Part shown: one piece after another, positions 15,667 through 23,125 of the stretch
Layout of the letters: every line of letters begins with the position of its first letter
Position numbering within the stretch: position 1 is the stretch's first letter
Assembly (NCBI GenBank): GCA_038746745.1
Contig: JBCDKJ010000012.1
Coordinates: forward strand, 1 to 64,000
DNA from: JANQIO01 sp038746745
GTDB taxonomy: Bacteria; Pseudomonadota; Gammaproteobacteria; Pseudomonadales; Halieaceae
Direction: 5' to 3'
DNA: 64,000 bases
Program-made: the position numbers and the translations under genes
Notes under the pieces: generated by a model
Seen by the model: the letters and a program-made list of their open reading frames with translations, nothing else
Told to the model about the DNA's origin: nothing
The model's database searches: none

Positions 15667-17633
15667 TGCAGTGGCGTCAGCAGTCCATCCGAGAAGCTGG
15701 CGGCACGGCGTTCCCGATGCTGTCGCCCCTCTTCATCTCGCCAGAGCAGGCCACCGTAGCCTCTGATCTCGATGTTAGTCCGGGTCAGGTCGGCGAGCCG
15801 CCATTGCAGTGCAAAAGCGTCAGCCCCCAGGGCTTGCGCGTCATTGAGATTTTCACTCTCCGAGGCGAACAGTGTCGACTGCAGCGGGCCGTCCTTATCC
15901 AGTACCCAGGGTGATAGCATAATGGTGGCGCCGTTGAGGTCTTGATCTCTCTGCGGATCCGGACGGCCGCTAAACAATCGGGCACTGGCGTATACGGGTA
16001 AATCGCCGGCATAGTGAAAAGCGAGCAGGGGTTTCAGCGATCGCGCCTCCTGGGCATTCCTGCTGAATAGAAACACGCTATCCAGGTCCTGTCGTCGCCG
16101 TGGGAAAAACTGTGCAGGTTCTCCCATGATCTGACGCAGTTTCTGATAGCGCTGCTCGCTGGCATCGATATTGAGGGCGGTTTTGATGCTGGATGAATAG
16201 TCCGATTGTCCGCTATAGATGGCATTTGCCAGGATCGCAGTACCGGGTTGACGCCACTGACGTGCCATTTCATCGCTACGCGCATCCCCCCAGCTATCGT
16301 CGGGGCGTACCAGCAGGGCGCGACGACTCCCTGAACCATACGCTCGCCGTATCAGGTTAGAGACCTCGTCTGTCGATGCACTACTTAAAGTCGGCAGCGA
16401 ATGTGCTGTGGCCGTACTGGCAGCTTGTTGAGTGCCTTCTCCCTTCAACAGCACCAGGGTTGGATCGCCGTCAGCAGGCCTCATATTGATGGTGCTGGCG
16501 TCATTCGGGCCCGTCTGCAGGGCAAACACAAGCGCGGCACCCGCACGTCGCGCATTAATATAGGCGGCCGCGAGATCAGCCTGCTCCAATAGGTCCATGA
16601 CCATTAGCTCCTGGGCCGGCCAGCCGCGCGTCTCTGCCTTGAAAGCAGCAGCCATGTAGCCCTGAAGAAAATCGTTCGACTGGCGCCGTTGGTCTGGCGA
16701 GCCGGTCAATGGCAGCAGCAGCGCTACCCGCTTCGCCAGTGATGAAGGGGTTTGCTCCTGGACTTGTAAAAGCTGGCGTTCTTTTGGTGCTCGAAGGTTG
16801 GTGCGATGGTTGCGGTGTCGTTCCTGCCACAGCGAAAGCTGAGCTCGCTGCATCGCCGGGCTCTGCAGCATATCTGCCGACAGTATGGCGAGCTCCAGCC
16901 AGCCCAGCCAATGTCCCTGGGCACCTTCCAGTGCGGCTTCCAGCGCACCGGGTGACGCGCGCTGTAGCAGCTTCCAAATCTGTTCGATCAGAACAGTTTC
17001 TGCGTCGCCGGTTTCTGTGGTGAGCAGGAAGGCATTTGCGGTGGCGGCCGCTGCCAGTACGCCCTCCCGGGACTCAGTGAGCAGAATAGTCTGCTGCTGC
17101 AGCGGTGCAAGCAGTGATGCCTGCAGTCCCCCCAGCATTGGGAGCTGGTTTCTTAGTCTCGCCAGCGCTGCACCGGATCGTCCCTGTTGCACATCCAGGG
17201 CTGTCTGCACTGAGAGCATACGTGCACGTTCGCTACCGGTCAGCTTGCTGTAGTTCAGGTCGCTCAGTATGCTGGCTGCCGCATACAGGAAGCCCTGTTC
17301 AAAAAGGCTTTCAGCCTGCCCCAGGCGCTGTGTATACAGGGTTTCAAGGCCAGTCTCCGGTGGCAGGGCTTCAAGCTTGCTGCCAGGGCCTGTTGGAATA
17401 TCGCTGTCGACGGGTCGCACTGTATCGCCTGCGCAGGCGGCCAGACAGGCTAATACCGGTGCAGCGAGCACGCCTCTGCCTACGCGAACGCCCGCCAACG
17501 GGTGCCATGCGAAACCCCTGCTGTGCAGCATCAGCATTAGGGAGCGTAATTCGCGGCAGCTTCGCAGTAAGTGGCCTAATGATAAGTGGCGTAAGGATAG
17601 ATGTCGCAAGGATAGATGGCGTCGGTAGTTCAT
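15663..17633 (-). CDS. lpoA: Penicillin-binding protein activator LpoA (YraM)
   Basis: A 656-residue outer-membrane lipoprotein: the N-terminal part is helical and TPR-like (residues about 85-290), and the C-terminal part resembles a type I periplasmic-binding fold (KRVALLLPLTGSPDQRRQS near residue 303). The lipid-attachment Cys is probably Cys67 in LACLAAC or Cys63. LpoA stimulates the transpeptidase of PBP1A from the outer membrane. The start is uncertain: the ATG at 17633 adds an odd RHLSL-repeat leader made by 15-base tandem repeats, whereas Met33 (17537) gives an ordinary lipoprotein signal of about 35 residues. It heads the yraN-diaA-dolP operon and diverges from rsmI. Confidence 0.9.
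   Translation of the reverse strand: MNYRRHLSLRHLSLRHLSLGHLLRSCRELRSLMLMLHSRGFAWHPLAGVRVGRGVLAAPVLACLAACAGDTVRPVDSDIPTGPGSKLEALPPETGLETLYTQRLGQAESLFEQGFLYAAASILSDLNYSKLTGSERARMLSVQTALDVQQGRSGAALARLRNQLPMLGGLQASLLAPLQQQTILLTESREGVLAAAATANAFLLTTETGDAETVLIEQIWKLLQRASPGALEAALEGAQGHWLGWLELAILSADMLQSPAMQRAQLSLWQERHRNHRTNLRAPKERQLLQVQEQTPSSLAKRVALLLPLTGSPDQRRQSNDFLQGYMAAAFKAETRGWPAQELMVMDLLEQADLAAAYINARRAGAALVFALQTGPNDASTINMRPADGDPTLVLLKGEGTQQAASTATAHSLPTLSSASTDEVSNLIRRAYGSGSRRALLVRPDDSWGDARSDEMARQWRQPGTAILANAIYSGQSDYSSSIKTALNIDASEQRYQKLRQIMGEPAQFFPRRRQDLDSVFLFSRNAQEARSLKPLLAFHYAGDLPVYASARLFSGRPDPQRDQDLNGATIMLSPWVLDKDGPLQSTLFASESENLNDAQALGADAFALQWRLADLTRTNIEIRGYGGLLWRDEEGRQHRERRAASFSDGLLTPLQ
17571..17630 (-). 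repeat. Four 15-base tandem repeats at the lpoA 5' end
   Basis: Imperfect 15-base units start at 17571, 17586, 17601 and 17616. If translated from the upstream ATG of lpoA they encode repeated RHLSL; if lpoA starts at Met33 they lie in its untranslated leader. Confidence 0.8.
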
Positions 17634-17665
17634 GTCAGAAAGTAAGCACAGGAGTCGGTGAATCA

Positions 17666-18535
17666 GTGGTGCAGTCCTTAGAGTCAGAAGCGGCCAGTAA
17701 ACAGGAAATCCATAATGCGCTCTATGTGGTGGCGACGCCCATTGGAAATCTGGGCGATATGGTACCGCGCGCAGTAAAGGTTCTACAGTCGGTGGACCTT
17801 ATAGCCGCTGAGGATACTCGCCACAGCGCGCCCTTGTTGAAGCATTTTTCAATCGAAACGCCGATGATGGCTTACCATGATCACAGCGACGACGCTGCTA
17901 TTGCCCGTATAGAGAGGATCATGCACGAGGGCGGGTCAGTGGCGTTGATTTCCGATGCCGGAACGCCGCTCATTTCTGACCCCGGCTTCAAACTGCTCCG
18001 CACTGCCCATGCGCGGAACTGGCGCGTAGTCCCGGTACCAGGTGCCAGCGCGGTGGTAGCGGCACTGAGTATCGCAGGACTGCCTACGGACCGGTTTCGC
18101 TTTGAAGGGTTTCTGCCTGCGAAGGCGGGCGCGCGGCGGTCTGCTTTGGAAGCGTTGGCTGGCGAGCCATCAACGCTGGTGTTTTATGAGGCTCCCCACC
18201 GTGTGCTGGAAACACTGGCCGATATGTGCGTCGTGTTAGGGGAAGAGCGGCTTGCGGTATTGGGCAGGGAGTTGACCAAAACGTTTGAAACAGTGCTGCG
18301 GTTGCCCCTGGCCGACTTGCTTGCAGCGGTACAGCAAGACAGTAATCAGGCGCGAGGTGAGATTGTGCTGGTAGTATCTGGCGCGGGCCGCCAGGAGCCA
18401 CAGCTGACGAAGGGCGTGTGCGCATTGCTGGACACCTTAGCTGAGCATCTGCCACCGAAGCGCGCAGCGGCGCTGGTCTCAGACGCCTGCGGGCTGCGCA
18501 AGAAGATATTGTATGACTACCTGATTTCTCGCTAG
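17666..18535 (+). CDS. rsmI: 16S rRNA (cytidine1402-2'-O)-methyltransferase
   Basis: The 289-residue product has the tetrapyrrole-methylase fold signature LYVVATPIGNLGDMVPRAVK near its N-terminus, AAEDTRHSAPLLKHF, and the SDAGTPLISDPGFKL loop near residue 95. It 2'-O-methylates C1402 in the 30S P site using S-adenosylmethionine. The frame is open far upstream, but a GTG at 17666, with AGGAG at 17650-17654, gives the normal length and N-terminus (a second GTG follows at 17669). Divergence from lpoA is the usual arrangement. Confidence 0.93.
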   Translation: MVQSLESEAASKQEIHNALYVVATPIGNLGDMVPRAVKVLQSVDLIAAEDTRHSAPLLKHFSIETPMMAYHDHSDDAAIARIERIMHEGGSVALISDAGTPLISDPGFKLLRTAHARNWRVVPVPGASAVVAALSIAGLPTDRFRFEGFLPAKAGARRSALEALAGEPSTLVFYEAPHRVLETLADMCVVLGEERLAVLGRELTKTFETVLRLPLADLLAAVQQDSNQARGEIVLVVSGAGRQEPQLTKGVCALLDTLAEHLPPKRAAALVSDACGLRKKILYDYLISR

Positions 18536-18545
18536 TCTTCGCACC

Positions 18546-18882
18546 GGAGTTGGTCAGGCGATCGCTGCGCTTTGCGCGGAGGAAAGTCCGGGCTCCACAG
18601 GGCAGAGTGCCAGGTAACGCCTGGGGGGCGTGAGCCCACGGATAGTGCAACAGAAAGGATACCGCCGGTTTTCCAATCGGTAAGGGTGAAAAGGTGCGGT
18701 AAGAGCGCACCGCGCGGCTGGTAACAGGCGCGGCGATGGTAAACCCCACTCGGAGCAAGACCAAATAGGAACCCAATGCTGCGGCCCGTAGCGGGTTCGG
18801 GTAGGTCGCTACAGGCAGGCGGTGACGCCTGTCGCAGATGAATGGTCGTCCACGACAGAACCCGGCTTATCGACTGGCTCTT
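18546..18882 (+). ncRNA. rnpB: RNase P RNA, bacterial type A
   Basis: The region contains the conserved pieces of RNase P RNA in order: GAGGAAAGTCCGGGCTCCAC near the 5' end, the AACAGAAA... segment after the P8-P9 region, GGGTGAAAAGGTGCGGTAAGAG, GGTAAACCCCACTCGGAGCA, ACCAAATAGG, and AGAACCCGGCTTATCGACTG at the 3' end. The first bases (GAGTTGGTC) can pair with the last (GACTGGCTC) to form helix P1. It starts about 11 bases after the rsmI stop and ends in a run of seven T. It is the catalytic RNA that matures tRNA 5' ends. Ends are accurate to a few bases. Confidence 0.95.
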
Positions 18883-18887
18883 TTTTT

Positions 18888-19311
18888 AAGACCGCTGGAG
18901 GGTGTGCGCTTTAGGTAATTAAGAGGTGCATCCCCAAAGGGAGGGGTTCTATTCATTAAGACCGCTCTTTATAAGACCGCTGGAGGGTGTGCGCTTTAGG
19001 TAAGTAGGAGGTGCATTCCTACTGGGAGGGGTTCTATTCATGAAGACCGCTGGAGGGTGTGCGATTTAGGTGAGTAGGAGGTGCATCCCAACTGGGAGTG
19101 GTGCGATTCACTAGGGTCTCGGCGGGTAGCGGTTCTTTTCATTAGGGCCGTTTTGACAAGTCCGCTGGAGGGTGTGCGCTTTAGGTGAGCAGGAGGTGCA
19201 TCTCTACTGGGAGGGGTTCTTTTCATTAAGACCGCTTTTTGCCAGACCGCTGGAGGGTGTGCCTGTCAGGTAAGTAAGAGGTGCACTCCCGCTGAGCGGG
19301 GCTTTCCGGGT
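18888..19311. repeat. Array of five 69-base direct repeats downstream of rnpB
   Basis: Five copies of 69 bases start at 18888, 18973, 19043, 19158 and 19243; the first four end in a conserved ATTCAT-like stretch. The shared core is CCGCTGGAGGGTGTGC, then a GGTRAGTAGGAGGTGCA-like block, then GGGAGGGGTTCT. Starts are 85, 70, 115 and 85 bases apart. The extra spacer between copies (such as GACCGCTCTTTAT and GACCGCTTTTTGCC) resembles a worn copy of the rnpB 3' end GACTGGCTCTTTTTTT. A further partial copy end lies at about 19125-19146. A small hairpin sits in the centre of the unit: TCCC-CAAA-GGGA in copy 1, TCCC-AACT-GGGA in copy 3, CCCGC-TGA-GCGGG in copy 5. No protein is supported here. Confidence 0.9.
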
Positions 19312-19611
19312 ATTTGGTTTTTCTCGCAGGGGTGATGGCCATGTTTTGCGATAGGCGGTAGCAGCGGTGCCCGGGCGTTGTGGCTCCGCTCTGGCTCGAT
19401 TTTCGCCTTTCGGTTAGACGATTTGGCAATAATAAAAATAATTCTAAGATATTTTTCTTACCTAAACTTAAAGTAAGCTATGAGCATTGGGTCATAGCGA
19501 GCTGTTTTGGTGATGTTTTCCCGATCAAAATTCAGCTAAGTTTCTCTCCTTATTTGCCATTTTTCGGCGCTAATTGACTGAAATACCAAGGTTTTTTCGT
19601 TCAGCGATGTG
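19312..19611. other. AT-rich intergenic region before mraZ, no gene seen
   Basis: Roughly 300 bases between the repeat array and the mraZ promoter. From about 19420 it becomes clearly AT-rich compared with the surrounding genes (runs such as AATAATAAAAATAATTCTAAG), which may mark an upstream-activating or nucleoid-protein-bound segment. No coding frame with a ribosome site is seen. Confidence 0.6.
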
Positions 19612-19641
19612 TTGACACTCGACCCTTTACGTCCCTATAGT
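19612..19641 (+). promoter_or_regulatory. Promoter of the dcw cluster (Pmra)
   Basis: A consensus -35 TTGACA at 19612-19617 and TATAGT at 19636-19641 are 18 bases apart. The predicted transcription start, near 19648, falls directly at the edge of the MraZ repeat operator. Confidence 0.8.
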
Positions 19642-19650
19642 GTCGAAAAG

Positions 19651-19716
19651 TGGGAATAAGTGGGTTTTTCTGGTTTTCCGTGGTTTTTGAAGACCAGCCC
19701 GTGGGGATAGGTGGGA
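19651..19716 (+). promoter_or_regulatory. MraZ operator, TGGNN repeats every 10 bases
   Basis: TGGGA, TGGGT, TGGTT and TGGTT start at 19651, 19661, 19671 and 19681, exactly 10 bases apart. Another pair, TGGGG at 19702 and TGGGA at 19712, has the same 10-base spacing and overlaps the ribosome-binding region just before the mraZ ATG. MraZ is known to bind TGGGN repeats separated by 5 bases, so this is the autoregulatory site. Confidence 0.8.
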
Positions 19717-20172
19717 ATGTTTCGCGGTGTACAGCACATCAATATGGACGCGAAAGGGCGGCTGGCGATGCCAGCACGCCAGCGCGAGCCGTTGATGGCC
19801 CAGTGCGACGGCCACCTCGTTGCCACCATCGATACTCAGGCTCAGTGCCTGTTTCTCTACCCGCTGCCTGAGTGGGAAGCCATTGAGCGCGATATACAGC
19901 AGTTGCCTGCCCTGAATCCGGCGATTAAGCGCTTTCAGCGCCTGGTGCTGGGTTATGCCACCGACCTTGAGCTGGACGGTAACGGCCGCGTGTTGTTGCC
20001 GGCGTCACTGCGCGAGTATGCGCAGTTGGAAAAGAAGCTTGTAGTAGTAGGGCAGGGCAAAAAGATGGAACTCTGGTCTGAGGATCTGTGGCTGGCGGAG
20101 CGCGATCAAGCGCTCGCCGAGTCTGCCGCAGACGCAGAGCTTCCTGAAGAACTCCTGTCGCTGACGCTCTAG
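19717..20172 (+). CDS. mraZ: Transcriptional regulator MraZ
   Basis: The 151-residue protein is built of two SpoVT/AbrB-like beta domains, each with the D-x-x-G-R signature: INMDAKGRLAMPARQRE near residue 10 and LELDGNGRVLLPASLRE near residue 85. It forms a ring that binds the repeats in its own promoter and represses the dcw operon. The ATG at 19717 gives the standard MFRG N-terminus; a GTG two codons earlier is less likely. It is the first gene of the cluster, 9 bases before rsmH. Confidence 0.96.
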   Translation: MFRGVQHINMDAKGRLAMPARQREPLMAQCDGHLVATIDTQAQCLFLYPLPEWEAIERDIQQLPALNPAIKRFQRLVLGYATDLELDGNGRVLLPASLREYAQLEKKLVVVGQGKKMELWSEDLWLAERDQALAESAADAELPEELLSLTL

Positions 20173-20181
20173 GCGCGCGGC

Positions 20182-21111
20182 ATGCATCAGACGGTTTTGT
20201 TGCGGGAGGCGGTTGAGGCTCTCGTGACGCTGAAAAGTGGATGCTATGTAGACGGCACGTTTGGCCGCGGTGGACACAGCCGCGCCATTCTCGCGGACCT
20301 GGATGACAACGGGTCGCTGCTCGCCTTCGACAAAGATCCTGAAGCGATTGCAGCGGCAGAGGAGTTTAGGAAGGGTGACAGGCGTTTTGACTATGTGCAC
20401 GACACTTTCGCCCAGCTTCCCCATCAACTGCGTCAAAAGGGGATTGGCGCAGTTGATGGCATTCTTCTTGATCTGGGGGTTTCCAGTCCGCAGTTGGACG
20501 ACAGCGCGCGGGGCTTTTCCTTCTCGCAGGATGGGCCGCTCGATATGCGAATGGACACAACGCAAGGTCAGACAGCGGCGGAATGGTTGGCAGAGGCCTC
20601 ACACGGAGAGATCGCCAGCGCGCTGCGTGAGTACGGTGAAGAGAGACACGCAGGTCGAATCGCCAGCGCTATCCTGCGGGCGCGTGATGCGGGTCCACTG
20701 CGCACAACCGCACAGCTCGCTCGCATCGTCAGCGAGGCCAATCCCAGTTGGGAGAAACATAAGCACCCGGCCACGCGCGCTTTTCAGGGTATTCGCATAC
20801 GCATCAATCGAGAGCTTGATGATCTCATCAATTTTCTGGAGGTTGCGGTGGCGTCGCTTGCACCTGGCGGGCGGCTGGTCATCATCAGCTTCCACTCTCT
20901 GGAGGACCGCCTGGTGAAGCGGTTTATCCGGCGTATGGCTAAAGGCGAGCAGCCGCCGCGGGGCGTGCCGGTGCGTGACAGTGAGCTGCGCAGGTATCTG
21001 AAGCCTTTGGGCGGTGCCTGCAAGCCCTCAGCCGCTGAAATTGCCATTAATCCGCGTGCTCGCAGTGCTGTTATGCGGATCGCAGAGCGTTTGCCGGAGG
21101 CGCAACACTGA
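20182..21111 (+). CDS. rsmH: 16S rRNA (cytosine1402-N4)-methyltransferase
   Basis: The 309-residue protein starts HQTVLLREAVEAL and has the S-adenosylmethionine site YVDGTFGRGGHSRAIL near residue 22, the ILLDLGVSSPQLD block near residue 95, and the FISFHSLEDR-like VIISFHSLEDRLVKRF near residue 230. It methylates N4 of C1402, the same base that RsmI methylates on the ribose; both genes are in this window. Its last base is the first base of ftsL. Confidence 0.97.
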   Translation: MHQTVLLREAVEALVTLKSGCYVDGTFGRGGHSRAILADLDDNGSLLAFDKDPEAIAAAEEFRKGDRRFDYVHDTFAQLPHQLRQKGIGAVDGILLDLGVSSPQLDDSARGFSFSQDGPLDMRMDTTQGQTAAEWLAEASHGEIASALREYGEERHAGRIASAILRARDAGPLRTTAQLARIVSEANPSWEKHKHPATRAFQGIRIRINRELDDLINFLEVAVASLAPGGRLVIISFHSLEDRLVKRFIRRMAKGEQPPRGVPVRDSELRRYLKPLGGACKPSAAEIAINPRARSAVMRIAERLPEAQH

Positions 21112-21395
21112 TGCCGCGGCCACAGCTCAATAGTTGGAGTGTTCTGGTCCTGGGATTGGGCTGGGCGGCAGTGGCTTCAGCGCTGTCCATTGTAGACGCC
21201 TCGCATCAGTGCCGACAGCAGTTCGCCGAACTGCAGTCTCTGCAGAGTAAGCAGTGGCACATGCAGGAACAGCGTGGGCGGCTATTGCTGCAACTGAGTA
21301 CGCTGGCTGCGCATCAAAGGGTGGAGCGGCTGGCGCGGCGCGAGCTGGGTATGCGGCTGCCGTCCATGCATGAGCTCGAGGTCGTAACGCCATGA
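21111..21395 (+). CDS. ftsL: Cell division protein FtsL
   Basis: A 94-residue bitopic protein: one N-terminal membrane helix (residues about 8-26) followed by a periplasmic coiled coil (QFAELQSLQSKQWHMQEQRG) and a tail with ERLARRELGMRLPS, the usual FtsL end. Sequence conservation is low in this family; size, topology and position between rsmH and ftsI make the call. It works with FtsB and FtsQ to activate the FtsWI synthase. It overlaps ftsI by 4 bases. Confidence 0.9.
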   Translation: MPRPQLNSWSVLVLGLGWAAVASALSIVDASHQCRQQFAELQSLQSKQWHMQEQRGRLLLQLSTLAAHQRVERLARRELGMRLPSMHELEVVTP

Positions 21396-23125
21396 GTAAG
21401 CCGGTGCAGGTGCAGGTTTCGCCATGGCGCAGTCACTTTGTGGCCACAATTATCGTCCTACTCTTTGCGCTGTTGGTCTGGCGCGTGTCCAGCCTGCAGG
21501 TCATCGAGAGTGACCGAGGCTATAGCTTTCTGCAAAGCCAGGGCGAAGCCCGCTATGTCCGAAGCGCTGAGATTCCCGCCTATCGAGGAATTATCGCGGA
21601 TCGCCGAGGGGAGCCGCTTGCAGTGAGCACGCCAGTTGTAAGCCTGTGGGCCAACCCTCAGACCCTGAACTCCGTCGAGGATCTGGCTCCGCTGGCATTG
21701 GCGCTGGACCAGCCATTGTCCGCATTGAAGGAGCGGCTGGAGCACTATGCAAATAGACAGTTTATGTACCTGCGCAGACACATGACGCCAGCGGCCGCGC
21801 GTGAGGTGCTAGGACTGCGCGTACCCGGCGTGAGGGGGCGACGCGAATATCAGCGCTACTACCCAGCGGGTGCGGTAGCGGCGCATTTGGTGGGGATAAC
21901 GGATGTTGATGATCGGGGCATCGAGGGTCTGGAGCTGGCGTACGAGGAGTGGCTGCGGGGTCAGTCGGGGCGAAAGCAGGTTATCAAGGATCTGCACGGC
22001 GACTTTGTGCGGGATGTCGGCGAGATCGAGGCCTCGCGCCCGGGTCATGACCTTATGTTGTCTATCGACTTGCGTCTGCAATATCTGGCGCACCGCGAGC
22101 TGCAACGAGCGGTTGCTGCGAGCCGGGCGAAAGCGGGCACTGTTGTAATGCTGGACAGTCAAACGGGAGAGGTGCTCGCCCTGGTCAATTTCCCCACCTA
22201 TAACCCCAACGGGCGTATCGGCATTCAGGCGGCCCAAACGCGCAATCGCGGGTTGACCGATCTTTTTGAGCCTGGCTCTACCATGAAGGCTCTCACCCTG
22301 GTGGCCGGGTTGGAAAGTGGTCTCTATACGCCGGATACCGTGATCAACACCTCGCCAGGTCGCATCAAAGTCGGTAGCAAAGTTCTGCTAGATCCGGTGA
22401 ATTATGGCGAAATTGATGTTGCCACGGTGGTCGCCAAGTCCAGCCAGGTGGGTATTGTCAAAATGGCACTGAGCCTGGAGGAACAGGCGGTTCGGAATGT
22501 GTTCAGTCGCTTTGGGCTCGGTGAGCCGCCCGGCACAGGTTTCCCGGGCGAGAGTGCTGGCATCCTGCCGTACCGCGATCACTGGCGTGAAATAGAGCGA
22601 GCAACGCTGGCCTATGGTTACGGGCTTGCGGTAACGCCGCTGCAGCTCGCCAGGGCCTATGCTGTTTTTGCCAGTGGCGGCAAATTGCTGTCTCCCAGCC
22701 TTTTGAAGCTGGACCCCAACGAGGTCGAAGCGCGGCAAGTCATTGATCCTGATGTGGCGTCACAGGTGCTTGCTGTCTTGCAGGGGGTGGCCTCATCTGA
22801 CGGCACCGCGAGAAATGCCCGCGTGGAGGGATACAGCGTTGCCGGGAAAACCGGTACAGCTCACAAAGTCGGCGCGGGAGGCTATGCAGATGACCGCTAC
22901 CTGGCGTTCTTTGCTGGCATTGCGCCCGTCTCGGCGCCGCGCCTGGTGACTGTAGTGTTGATCGATGAGCCCGGTGGCGATCGCTACTACGGCGGTGAGG
23001 TGGCGGCGCCTGTTTTCTCGCGAATCACCGCCGGCGCGCTGCGGCTGTTGAACGTAGTCCCGGATTTGCGACCAGACGATGTTCCTGTGATGCAGCTGGC
23101 CGCCCGTAAAGGAGGTGCGACGTGA
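21392..23125 (+). CDS. ftsI: Septal peptidoglycan transpeptidase FtsI (PBP3)
   Basis: The 577-residue class B penicillin-binding protein has an N-terminal membrane anchor (VATIIVLLFALLVW), a pedestal domain with YRGIIADRRGEPLAVSTPV, and a transpeptidase domain. The catalytic Ser is Ser296 in GSTMK and the third motif KTG lies at 486-488. The second motif reads SSQ at 350-352 instead of the usual SSN, which is an oddity in an otherwise normal protein. It cross-links septal wall with FtsW, whose gene lies further along the same cluster. The stop overlaps the murE start. Confidence 0.96.
   Translation: MSKPVQVQVSPWRSHFVATIIVLLFALLVWRVSSLQVIESDRGYSFLQSQGEARYVRSAEIPAYRGIIADRRGEPLAVSTPVVSLWANPQTLNSVEDLAPLALALDQPLSALKERLEHYANRQFMYLRRHMTPAAAREVLGLRVPGVRGRREYQRYYPAGAVAAHLVGITDVDDRGIEGLELAYEEWLRGQSGRKQVIKDLHGDFVRDVGEIEASRPGHDLMLSIDLRLQYLAHRELQRAVAASRAKAGTVVMLDSQTGEVLALVNFPTYNPNGRIGIQAAQTRNRGLTDLFEPGSTMKALTLVAGLESGLYTPDTVINTSPGRIKVGSKVLLDPVNYGEIDVATVVAKSSQVGIVKMALSLEEQAVRNVFSRFGLGEPPGTGFPGESAGILPYRDHWREIERATLAYGYGLAVTPLQLARAYAVFASGGKLLSPSLLKLDPNEVEARQVIDPDVASQVLAVLQGVASSDGTARNARVEGYSVAGKTGTAHKVGAGGYADDRYLAFFAGIAPVSAPRLVTVVLIDEPGGDRYYGGEVAAPVFSRITAGALRLLNVVPDLRPDDVPVMQLAARKGGAT

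Noticed and set aside
17105..17665. Long upstream extension of the rsmI frame
   Set aside because: It overlaps lpoA on the other strand and does not resemble RsmI; the GTG at 17666 gives a normal protein.
18888..19311. Repeat array behind rnpB as a CRISPR
   Set aside because: Units are 69 bases and spacing varies (70, 85, 115); the intervening pieces are similar to each other rather than unique, and no cas gene is present.
19038..19429. Small leftward frames across the repeat array coding for repetitive basic peptides
   Set aside because: They exist only because the DNA is repeated, lack ribosome sites and show no protein-level conservation beyond the DNA repeat.
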